This document shows positions 49,131 to 56,378 of a DNA stretch of 64,000 nucleotides, piece by piece. Numbering within the stretch: the first letter of the stretch is position 1; each line of letters opens with the position of its first letter. Position numbers and translations under genes: made by a program. The DNA is from Hymenobacter norwichensis DSM 15439 (GTDB lineage: Bacteria; Bacteroidota; Bacteroidia; Cytophagales; Hymenobacteraceae): contig NZ_ATVL01000012.1 of the NCBI RefSeq assembly GCF_000420705.1, forward strand, positions 62,001 through 126,000, given 5' to 3'. The notes below the pieces were generated by a model that was given only the letters and a program-made list of their open reading frames with translations, did not search any database and was not told the DNA's origin.

Positions 49131-50510
49131 TTACTTCTTGGTCACGCGCACGTCTACACGGCGGTTTTGGGCGCGGCCTTCGGGGGTATCGTTTGTGGCA
49201 ATGGGGTGCTCCTGGCCGTAACCCTCGGCTGCTACCCGGCCGGCGTCGATGCCCGCATCCATCACGGCTTTGCGTGCCACATTGGCCCGGTCGGCGCTCA
49301 AAGTCAAGTTCATGTCAGCCTTGCCTACGTTATCGGTGTAGCCGCCGAACTTGATGGCTGCATTGGGGAAGGCTTTCAAAATGGACGCAATATTCTTGAG
49401 TTGCGCCTGCGACTCAGCGGTCAGCGTGGATTTGGCGGTATTGAAGTACACTCGGTCAAGGCTCATCCAACCCTGCGTTTTGTCGTCGCTCACCGTTTGG
49501 TTGGCATCGTTGAGGAAGTTGAACAGGCGGGCTTCAATGGAGCTGCTGCCCACGTTCAGTACGGTACCATCCGAGAGATTGATGTCGGTGTTGGCACCGG
49601 TTTCATAGATGTAATTGCCACTGGCTTCGTCGTAGCGGCCGGTTGGGGCAGCGGGAGCGGCTGGCGTTATGGCTGTGGTGTCGGCCATGGGTTCGGTGGC
49701 AGCAGGCACGGTGGCTTCAGGCTCTTTGTTGCAGCCGCGCATGAAGTAAAACAGCGCCGCTAGGCCCAGCAGGAGGAGCAGAATCCACGGCCAACGGCTC
49801 GGGGAACTGGCGGTGGCTTCCACCTCACGGGCGGTGTTGCGCACGGCGTCGCCGGTACGGTCGGCGGTGGCCGAAACGGCGTTGCCGAAACCGGTGGCTG
49901 CGGCGCTGGCGGTATTGCCTACGCTGCTGGCTGCTGCGCCCAGGCCTAACCCGGATAATATAGAACCCAGCCCACTTGGCAAGCTGCCAAGCGCACCCAT
50001 GATGCTGCTTTTCTGGTCGTTGAGGTAGCTGCCAAAGCCGTTGGAATCAAGGTTGTTTTCGGCGCTGTGCTTGCCTAGTAGCCCCAGCACAACGGGCACG
50101 GCCATAGCCATCAAGCTGCTAGTGGTTGACGTACGTACGCCGGCTTGCTGGCTAACGCCTTCTACGGCGGAGGTGTAGTTGCTGCCTAGTACCGAGCGGA
50201 GTAGCTCAGCCCCTTTGTTAAGCAGGCCGCCGTCGGAAGCCGGAGCCGTACTGTTGACGCCCATGCCACCTAGCAAGCTGCTCAGGTTACCCAAAATACC
50301 GTTGCTGTGCGCCTGTTGGGCCAGCCCAAACAATTCGGTGGTACCGCCGGGCTGCTGAGAACGGGCAAATAAACCACCTAACACAAGCGGCACAATGCTT
50401 CGCAAGGCAGTACCGATACCGCCTTCATTTTCGCCCAGCGCAGTGCTGGTTTGGCGCACTGTGTCGCCCCCAAAGTAGTTTTGGACAAGCTCTAGCAGGT
50501 TCTGGCTCAT
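49131..50510 (-). CDS. DUF937-OmpA fusion protein with single membrane helix
   Basis: 459 residues with a rare domain order. The N-terminal DUF937 region (about 1-205) starts SQNLLELVQNYFGGDTVRQT and includes VPLVLGGLFARSQQPGG and TSSLMAMAVPVVLGLLGKHS. An Ala/Ser/Thr-rich linker leads to a membrane helix (about 243-262, RWPWILLLLLGLAALFYFMRG). The periplasmic linker is Ala/Pro/Thr-rich. The OmpA peptidoglycan-binding domain (about 345-459) has DRVYFNTAKSTLTAESQAQL, FGGYTDNVGKADMNLTLS and ERAQNRRVDVRV-type ending. A YDEASGNYIYETGANTDI motif precedes it. It can anchor the inner membrane to peptidoglycan while presenting DUF937 to the cytoplasm. Confidence 0.9.
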   Translation of the reverse strand: MSQNLLELVQNYFGGDTVRQTSTALGENEGGIGTALRSIVPLVLGGLFARSQQPGGTTELFGLAQQAHSNGILGNLSSLLGGMGVNSTAPASDGGLLNKGAELLRSVLGSNYTSAVEGVSQQAGVRTSTTSSLMAMAVPVVLGLLGKHSAENNLDSNGFGSYLNDQKSSIMGALGSLPSGLGSILSGLGLGAAASSVGNTASAAATGFGNAVSATADRTGDAVRNTAREVEATASSPSRWPWILLLLLGLAALFYFMRGCNKEPEATVPAATEPMADTTAITPAAPAAPTGRYDEASGNYIYETGANTDINLSDGTVLNVGSSSIEARLFNFLNDANQTVSDDKTQGWMSLDRVYFNTAKSTLTAESQAQLKNIASILKAFPNAAIKFGGYTDNVGKADMNLTLSADRANVARKAVMDAGIDAGRVAAEGYGQEHPIATNDTPEGRAQNRRVDVRVTKK

Positions 50511-50644
50511 AGTGTTTTGTGGGTAAAAGTTTGGATTATAGGTGCATACGCAATACTGTTGTTGAGGTCTGATTAATATGTGATTTTTTATATTTTTTGA
50601 CCTGTGAATTCCTTTGGCAAGCCCTGTCAGATTTGGTAGCTAAT

Positions 50645-50686
50645 AGCAAAAAGCCCACTGCTAAATTTGGCAGTGGGCTTTTTGCT
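50645..50686 (-). terminator. Terminator of the SDR gene
   Basis: AGCAAAAAGCCCACTGC (50645-50661) and GCAGTGGGCTTTTTGCT (50670-50686) are a perfect 17-base match with an 8-base loop. The U-run is on the minus strand. It is 17 bases past the SDR stop. Confidence 0.88.
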
Positions 50687-50702
50687 GCTAATAATCAGAT
50701 AC

Positions 50703-51551
50703 CTAGGCTTGCGCAAAATCAGTGGCGGTGGCTACTGCCTGCCATTGCTGCATATCCTGCTGTACGGTGGCTATTTTCTGGGCGGCCATCTGGTAGGCAT
50801 CAGCGCCCAAAAACAGGTGGACAGGCTGCTGTTCGGCTTCACTGGTTTGCACCAGGAGGGCAGCAGCTTTTTCCGGGTCGCCGGGTTGGTTACCGTTGAT
50901 TTGGTGCTCGTGGGCCGTCTGGGAGTCGCGCACCGCTTGGTACTCGAGCAGGGGACGTTGGGGCGTGCCCAACGAGCCGGAAGTCAGGAAGCCGGTGCGG
51001 AAGTAGCCGGGGTATACTACGCTGGCCTGCACGCCAAACTCCTTTACCTCCGCCGCATACGATTCGGTGAGGCCGGCCACTGCAAACTTGGTGGCGCAAT
51101 AAACGCCCCATCCTGGAAAGTTGCCCGCAAAGCCCCCAACCGAGGAAATGTTGAACACGCGGCCCGCGCCTTGCTGCCGCAGGTGTGGCGTGGCGTGCCG
51201 CAGCACGTGCAGCAACCCAAACACGTTCACATCGAAATTCCGGCGGGCTTCCTGGTCGGATAATTCTTCCAGAGCGCCAAGCTGGCCGTAGCCCGCATTA
51301 TTTACTACCACATCAAGCCCGCCGAGGGTGCTGATGGTAGTGGCAATGGCCTGCCGGATGCTGTCCTCGTTGCCGAGGTCCATGTGCAGCGGCAGGAACT
51401 GGCCGTTGCTAGGCGGCACGGCTTGTTTCAGTTCTTCTAGATTGCGCGAGGTGGCTGCCACCGCATAGCCGCGGGCCAATAAGTGTTGTACTAGTGTCAG
51501 ACCCAACCCCTTCGAGGCGCCGGTCACGAACCATATATTCTTGGTTTTCAT
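50703..51551 (-). CDS. Short-chain dehydrogenase/reductase (SDR)
   Basis: 282 residues, classical SDR. Cofactor motif VTGASKGLGLTLVQHLL, then DVVVNNAGYG, the catalytic Ser in VFNISSVGGFAGNFPGWG, and YxxxK in VYCATKFAVAGLTESYA. The C-terminal extension (LFLGADAYQMAAQKIATVQ) is like SDR proteins often annotated as oxidoreductases acting on aldehydes. It is the downstream gene of an AraC-type regulator at 51946 on the same strand with a 394-base gap, so it is a likely target of that regulator. The start ATG 51551 is the first plausible one. Confidence 0.9.
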   Translation of the reverse strand: MKTKNIWFVTGASKGLGLTLVQHLLARGYAVAATSRNLEELKQAVPPSNGQFLPLHMDLGNEDSIRQAIATTISTLGGLDVVVNNAGYGQLGALEELSDQEARRNFDVNVFGLLHVLRHATPHLRQQGAGRVFNISSVGGFAGNFPGWGVYCATKFAVAGLTESYAAEVKEFGVQASVVYPGYFRTGFLTSGSLGTPQRPLLEYQAVRDSQTAHEHQINGNQPGDPEKAAALLVQTSEAEQQPVHLFLGADAYQMAAQKIATVQQDMQQWQAVATATDFAQA

Positions 51552-51945
51552 GTTGTTGATAGTTTTCTTGATAAGACAGCGAATCGCTCAGGGCGAGGCT
51601 TGCGAATTGGTAGAGCATAAGGAAAGCGGTTAAAGTGGAAGGCTACTACAAAGGCAGACGCGCTTGGCTTCATTTTATTGCAGCCAAAAGCAAAATCGTA
51701 ACATAGAAGTCATACTCACTGCCGCTTTCGGGTGCTGCTACTGCTCGAAGCCAGTTGAAACAGTGAGAGAATGCCAGATGCTAATTTCTTGGCGGGCAGA
51801 TGGGACAGCGCGGGGGCATCCAAGAGGCGGCACCGGCACAAACCAGATGTGAGAAGTACTCATAGTTGCGTGTTTTAGTACACTGCAAAACTAGAGTACA
51901 GCAAGGCCGGTCAGCTTGCCCGTTTCAAACCGATACTTGCGAAAA
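51552..51945. other. Intergenic region between AraC gene and SDR gene
   Basis: 394 bases with no convincing gene: one short plus-strand frame (51664-51852) has a TTG start and poor composition. It must hold the SDR promoter and presumably regulator sites. I found no clear dyad or direct repeat. Confidence 0.45.
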
Positions 51946-52848
51946 TCAAACAGTGCGTACAGCCGTAGGGGTGGTGCCCGTTTGTTTGCGGAAGAAGTTG
52001 TTGAAATGTGCAGGTTCCTCGAAGCCCAGGCAGTAGCTGATTTCCGACACGTTCCAAGCGGTGTGCTTGAGCAACGCGTGGGCTTCCTGCACTAGCCGGT
52101 CGGCAATGAGCTGAGTGGTGGTTTTGCCGGTTACTTCCTTCAGGGCGCGGTTGAGGTGGTTGACGTGCACGGCCAGTTGCCCGGCAAAGGCGTTGGCGTT
52201 GCGTAACCGCACCTGCTGGCCCGGCGTTTCAATCGGGAACTGACGCTCCAGCAGTTCCGTGAACAGCGAGGCAATGCGGGTGGCGGCGTTGCTTTCCTGG
52301 TAGAGCGTAGTGGCCGGTTGCAGCTTCAGGGCGCTGTGTACCAGCTCAAACACGTAGTTGCGCAACAGATCGTACTTGAAGGCATAGTCAGAATCCAACT
52401 CCGTCGTCATCTTCTCGAACAGCTGCGTAGCGCCAGCTAACTGTGCATCGGTGAGGGAGTACAGCGGCTGTCCGCCTGGCTTGAACATGGGCATGTCCAG
52501 CGCGCCTGCTACCAAGTAGCGCTGCAAAAATGCCTCGGTGAAAATACAGAAGTACCCCGTTTGGTTGTCGTCGAGCGGCTCCCAATCGTAGGGCACCATG
52601 GGGTTGGCGAACAGCAGTGCGTTGCCCCGGATTTCCACCGTTTTATCGGCAAAATGGTAATTGCTGCGGCCTTTTACCAGCGTGATTTTATAGAAATCCT
52701 TGCGGCTGTAGGGGAGGTGGCAAGCTGTCGGGCCTACGAAATCATCGAGCCGGAATATGTTGAAATGGCCGATGTCCTGTTTTAGGTTCTCGGGCATCCA
52801 GTGAATCTTCTGCTGGTAGAATTCTTCGAGGGAGGTGGGCTTACTCAT
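51946..52848 (-). CDS. AraC-family transcriptional regulator
   Basis: 300 residues from ATG 52848 (MSKPTSLEEFYQQK). The N-terminal ligand domain (about 25-150) has cupin-like DFYKITLVKGRSNYHFADK, NALLFANPMVPYDWEPLDD and GYFCIFTEAFLQRY. A helical linker is followed by the AraC HTH (about 210-300): AFAGQLAVHVNHLNRALKEV, TTTQLIADRLVQEAHALL and WNVSEISYCLGFEEPAHFNNFF, the second helix. It is divergent from a smaller AraC-HTH gene (53025) and upstream of an SDR gene, the usual layout for a regulator with one oxidoreductase target. Confidence 0.88.
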   Translation of the reverse strand: MSKPTSLEEFYQQKIHWMPENLKQDIGHFNIFRLDDFVGPTACHLPYSRKDFYKITLVKGRSNYHFADKTVEIRGNALLFANPMVPYDWEPLDDNQTGYFCIFTEAFLQRYLVAGALDMPMFKPGGQPLYSLTDAQLAGATQLFEKMTTELDSDYAFKYDLLRNYVFELVHSALKLQPATTLYQESNAATRIASLFTELLERQFPIETPGQQVRLRNANAFAGQLAVHVNHLNRALKEVTGKTTTQLIADRLVQEAHALLKHTAWNVSEISYCLGFEEPAHFNNFFRKQTGTTPTAVRTV

Positions 52849-53024
52849 ACTAGTGAAGTTACGCAAATCAAACTATCAGGCGCGGTATATGTTCTCAAGA
52901 CGGTAGAAACGTATCTTTTCGCCTTGGCCGCGGCCAACCGAAAAAGAGCATGCATTTCAACTAGCAGCAAGTATAAAACGCGGTATTGCGTCTCCACCTT
53001 AGTACCTCATCTACTACTCAATAT

Positions 53025-53432
53025 ATGCCACTGACTACGCCTCTGCCAAAGAAGATCCTAGCCCGCCAGCATGAAATAACCGCCGACTTCACCCGCCTCG
53101 TACACGCCCACGTGGACGACTTGGTAGCCGGCCGGGCCACGGAGGCCCTGGAAATTCGGGATTTTGCCGGGCAACTATGCATTCACCCCACCCACCTCAG
53201 CAACACGCTTAAACTCACCACCGGCGAGGCTCCCTGCGCCATCTATGAGCGCAAACTAGTAGCGGTGTCTAAAGAACTGTTGCGCAACCCGCAGCAGTCA
53301 GTGGCGCAAGTGGCGGCCCAACTCACCTACGACCCGTCTAATTTCACCAAGTTCTTCAAGCGGTTCGTCGGCATCACGCCCCGTCAGTATCGGGAAGAGG
53401 TGTGGGCCGAGCAACACATCAGTATTGCTTGA
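53025..53432 (+). CDS. AraC-type HTH protein without ligand domain
   Basis: 135 residues from ATG 53025. A short N-terminal segment (PKKILARQHEITADFTRLVHA) is followed directly by an AraC-type DNA-binding domain: FAGQLCIHPTHLSNTLKLT, SVAQVAAQLTYDPSNFTKFFK and GITPRQYRE at the end. The usual N-terminal cupin domain is absent, so the protein may sense by itself or act as a constitutive regulator. It has the same arrangement as the larger AraC gene on the other side of a 176-base divergent region. It is upstream of an SDR gene at 53653 in the same direction. Confidence 0.85.
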   Translation: MPLTTPLPKKILARQHEITADFTRLVHAHVDDLVAGRATEALEIRDFAGQLCIHPTHLSNTLKLTTGEAPCAIYERKLVAVSKELLRNPQQSVAQVAAQLTYDPSNFTKFFKRFVGITPRQYREEVWAEQHISIA

Positions 53433-53652
53433 CATTAGCATTCAATCATAGCTAAAAAAGAAAAAGGAATTAAGATTTAGTAGCCATCAAACGGCTTTTA
53501 GTTCTAGCATAAGAAGAAAGACTTATGAATGCATGAGCGGATATAGAGAAGCGTAAAAACGGAAGCTGTTACCATTTAATCTGAACTACTCACCAGAACA
53601 GAACGGCGGCTGTAGAGGAACTTTGCCTTATCATCAAACTCTGATTTTCATT

Positions 53653-54414
53653 ATGAGCACCACCAAAATAGCCCTCGTAACCGGCGGCAGCCGCGGCCTC
53701 GGCAAGAACATGGCTCAGCACTTGGCTGCCAAAGGCCTCGATGTTATCCTAACTTACCACAGCAAGCAGGACGAAGCCGCCGCTGTGGTAGCCGAAATTC
53801 AAGCCCAGGGCCGCAAAGCTGCCGCCCTGCAACTGGATGCCTCCAACGCCGGCTCCTTCGATGCGTTTTTCGAGCAGGTAAAGACCACGCTTGGCAGCAC
53901 TTTCGGTACGGAACGGTTCGATTTTCTCGTCAACAACGCGGGCACGGGCCTCTACCAGCCCTACGACCAAGTGACGGAGCAGCAATTCGATGATATGCTG
54001 AACATCCACCTGAAAGGCCCCTTCTTCTTAACCCAGAAGGCGCTGCCCTTGCTCAACGACGGCGGCGGTATTGTCAATATTTCGTCGGGGCTAACGCGCA
54101 TTATCTACCCGAACTCCTCTACCTACGCCAGCATGAAAGCGGCTATGGAGACGCTGACCAAGTACCAGGCCAAGGAACTGGCCAGCCGCCGTATCCGCGT
54201 GAATATTGTGGCTCCCGGCGCCATTGAAACCGATTTTGGTGGCGGCCGCACCCGCGACAACAAAGAAATCAATGCCCATATTGCCAGCCTGACTGCCATG
54301 GGCCGGGTTGGGCTGCCCACCGACATTGGGCCGGTAGTGGCCTTTCTCTGCACCGATGAAGCTGGCTGGATTGATGCCCAGCGCATCGAGGTATCGGGCG
54401 GACAAGGCATCTAA
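53653..54414 (+). CDS. Short-chain dehydrogenase/reductase (SDR)
   Basis: 253 residues from ATG 53653 (MSTTKIALVTGGSRGLGKN). Classical SDR: TGGSRGLG cofactor site, NNAGTGLY, catalytic Ser in IVNISSGLT, YxxxK in YASMKAAMETL, and a C-terminal WIDAQRIEVSGGQGI typical of the 3-oxoacyl-ACP reductase-like group. The N-terminal half has LAAKGLDVILTYHSKQD, so it probably uses NADP(H). It is not similar enough to the SDR at 50703 to be a recent copy. It is probably controlled by the upstream AraC-HTH gene. The terminator is at 54430-54463. Confidence 0.9.
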   Translation: MSTTKIALVTGGSRGLGKNMAQHLAAKGLDVILTYHSKQDEAAAVVAEIQAQGRKAAALQLDASNAGSFDAFFEQVKTTLGSTFGTERFDFLVNNAGTGLYQPYDQVTEQQFDDMLNIHLKGPFFLTQKALPLLNDGGGIVNISSGLTRIIYPNSSTYASMKAAMETLTKYQAKELASRRIRVNIVAPGAIETDFGGGRTRDNKEINAHIASLTAMGRVGLPTDIGPVVAFLCTDEAGWIDAQRIEVSGGQGI

Positions 54415-54429
54415 TAAAGTGAACATATA

Positions 54430-54463
54430 AAAAGCCTCCCGGACAGCGTTTCGGGAGGCTTTT
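54430..54463 (+). terminator. Terminator of the second SDR gene
   Basis: AAAAGCCTCCCG / CGGGAGGCTTTT with a 10-base loop, followed by GTATG. It is 15 bases past the SDR stop and may also serve the convergent gene. Confidence 0.82.
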
Positions 54464-54495
54464 GTATGTAAATTCAGTCTGCTCACATTGCCAGA

Positions 54496-54966
54496 CTAGG
54501 GCCGTACAGCCGCCACAGTTGGATCTGCTATAGTCAGTGAGGCTGGGGAGGTGGTGAGGTCTAGGCTGCCTGTTGTGGTGCGGCCGCGCACGTTGATGCT
54601 TAGGTTGTAGCGCTGTATTGGAAGGTCTTGCAGTGAGGTTCTGTTGACTGCCGGGCCGATGCTGGCCAGGCAGACAGTGGGCACATCAATACCACAGTAA
54701 TCTAGATGGATGGTGTTGCCGTTGCGCTGTAAGGACGTCAGAAGCATATAGTTGCCGCAAGTATAGTCCTCTGAGTCGTTGCTGTAAAGCGCCAACTCAG
54801 ACGGAGCGGAGGGTGTAATGGGCGGGTCCTGCTTGACTTGCAGAAACACCCGATACCCAGTGGGTGCCGGCGTGCCGCAGGCTACCGCCGCATCTTTGTC
54901 GTCTTTGCAATTGGCAGTTAGTCCCAACAAAAGGACAAGTAGTGTGGAAAGCGTAGTCAGTTTCAT
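54496..54966 (-). CDS. Secreted hypothetical protein with several cysteines
   Basis: 156 residues from ATG 54966 (MKLTTLSTLLVLLLGL). The hydrophobic signal ends in TANC; the -1 Asn makes a lipobox poor, so cleavage by signal peptidase I or a weak lipoprotein signal are both possible. Mature part: acidic start (KDDKDAAVACGT), then alternating strands with cysteines in YTCGNYMLL, HLDYCGIDVPTVCL. This could be a small disulfide-linked beta protein. No family is recognised. It is convergent with the second SDR gene. Confidence 0.65.
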   Translation of the reverse strand: MKLTTLSTLLVLLLGLTANCKDDKDAAVACGTPAPTGYRVFLQVKQDPPITPSAPSELALYSNDSEDYTCGNYMLLTSLQRNGNTIHLDYCGIDVPTVCLASIGPAVNRTSLQDLPIQRYNLSINVRGRTTTGSLDLTTSPASLTIADPTVAAVRP

Positions 54967-55029
54967 AGTTGCAATGGTTGGTGCGAGCAATACGCCTTAT
55001 ACGTGCGTTCAAGATGACAGCGCATGAAA

Positions 55030-55059
55030 AAGCCCGTTCTTTTTTAGGGGAACGGGCTT
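55030..55059 (-). terminator. Terminator of the 55083 membrane gene
   Basis: AAGCCCGTTC / GAACGGGCTT, 10-base arms with a 10-base loop. On the minus strand the stem is followed by TTTCATG. It is 24 bases past the stop. Confidence 0.7.
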
Positions 55060-55082
55060 GTTAGGTATTCAGGTAGAGCTAC

Positions 55083-55544
55083 TTACATTCGGAACGCAGG
55101 GCGGGCCGGGTTCCAGATGCCCCACGGAATCATGAGTAGCACCAACAGCAGCGCAATCAGAAACCAAGTGAAAGCCTTTTTATGCTTCACGATGGGGTCG
55201 GTGGCCTTCTTGGAGAGGGTGCGGCCCACCTGCGCGGCAATTACGGCCAGCAGCATACCGGCCAAGTGCTCTACGCCCCAGAAACGGCCGATAGGGTCTT
55301 TCATAACGGCGCCGCCGGCCGTTTCGAAGGCTTTTACGCCGTAAGGACTCAACCCAAAATACAGAATCAAGCCCAGCAGAAGCTGCAAGTGCATCGAGCC
55401 CACGAAGGCAGCACCCATACCATTGTCGGCGCCAGTCCAGGGGCGACCCTGGCGGCCCGTGAAGGCGCGGAATACGGCAATCAGCCCGAAAACAAGAACG
55501 AGCCAGCGTGTCCAGGAGTGCAGCAGCAATACGGTTGAGTACAT
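55083..55544 (-). CDS. Cytochrome-b-like four-helix membrane protein
   Basis: 153 residues with four membrane helices. Histidines near helix ends are conserved in position: LLHSWTRWLVLVFGL (helix 1), MHLQLLLGLILYF (helix 2), VEHLAGMLLAVIAAQVG (helix 3) and VKHKKAFTWFLIALLL (helix 4). This pattern suits two-heme b-type binding and resembles small Bacteroidota proteins often annotated as cytochrome b. The heme role is inferred from the four histidines only. It stands alone between the 54496 and 55655 genes. Confidence 0.65.
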   Translation of the reverse strand: MYSTVLLLHSWTRWLVLVFGLIAVFRAFTGRQGRPWTGADNGMGAAFVGSMHLQLLLGLILYFGLSPYGVKAFETAGGAVMKDPIGRFWGVEHLAGMLLAVIAAQVGRTLSKKATDPIVKHKKAFTWFLIALLLVLLMIPWGIWNPARPAFRM

Positions 55545-55654
55545 AAGCGAAAATCAGTTGGTGAAGTAGTGCGGCAAAGCTACTCACGGATTAGCCCGGA
55601 TTGTAGCGGATGTCTCGGATTCTGTGCCGAGCTCCGGCTAGCAGGTTGTAAGGC

Positions 55655-56224
55655 CTACTCAAATAGCATCGGGGTCTTTTCGTGCTTGTGGCCTTCAAAA
55701 GCAAAGAACTTCTCGCGTACGAATAGCTCACCTTCCTGCCGCAGAATGGTAATGTTGCTGATGCTGAGCTTTAGGTTGAAGGTCTGCTGATTGAGGTATT
55801 GCAGCACGGGGCCCAGCAGCTCGGGCGTAGTATCGTGCAAAGCCAGCGAAATATGCGGTAGCCAGCAGTCGGGGCCGCTGAACTTGTCGGTGCGCAAGCA
55901 CAAGGGCTTGGTGGCGTGCAGGATGCGCTGGTGTAACTTGTTTAGCTCATTGGAGCGTAGCACCGGGATATAGATAACCGGATTGGGCCCCGGAAACAGC
56001 CCCAGGCCGGTGGTATGCGCCACAAACGACTTGGTATGCCGGGCCACGTCGCGCAGCACTTGGTTCAGGGCCGAGAGCTTACGTACTCCTGCTAGCTGAT
56101 AAGTAAGATGCGGATCGGCGGTGGCTTGCACGTCGTCGAGCCCGAACTCGGTTTCTAGGCTCTTGATAATGCGGTTGATCCGGTCGGCGTTCTGCGGATT
56201 CAGCAGGGAAGTTATGGCAAGCAT
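55655..56224 (-). CDS. 2H phosphoesterase (2'-5' RNA ligase family)
   Basis: 189 residues. The two His-x-Thr/Ser motifs of the family are PHLTYQLAGV (HLT) and PHISLALHD (HIS), about 85 residues apart, with bracketing strands GLGLFPGPNPVIYIPVL and LKLSISNITILRQ. The family opens or forms 2'-5' phosphodiester bonds, or acts as cyclic phosphodiesterase or similar. The substrate is unknown. The gene is on the minus strand, divergent from the AsmA-like gene at 56379. The C-terminus (KFFAFEGHKHEKTPMLFE) is typical. Confidence 0.88.
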   Translation of the reverse strand: MLAITSLLNPQNADRINRIIKSLETEFGLDDVQATADPHLTYQLAGVRKLSALNQVLRDVARHTKSFVAHTTGLGLFPGPNPVIYIPVLRSNELNKLHQRILHATKPLCLRTDKFSGPDCWLPHISLALHDTTPELLGPVLQYLNQQTFNLKLSISNITILRQEGELFVREKFFAFEGHKHEKTPMLFE

Positions 56225-56378
56225 TGGAGTGATAGCGCAAGTTCAGAGGGCAGAAGCAGAAGCAGCGGCCGGGGAAAAGTACGTAAGACGAACGGAAGTA
56301 GATAAAAATTAACCGCTTGATAACCGCAGCCGTTCAGTTACACGTTAAGGGAACTCCGTCCTTTTTTTCGTTTAATCC

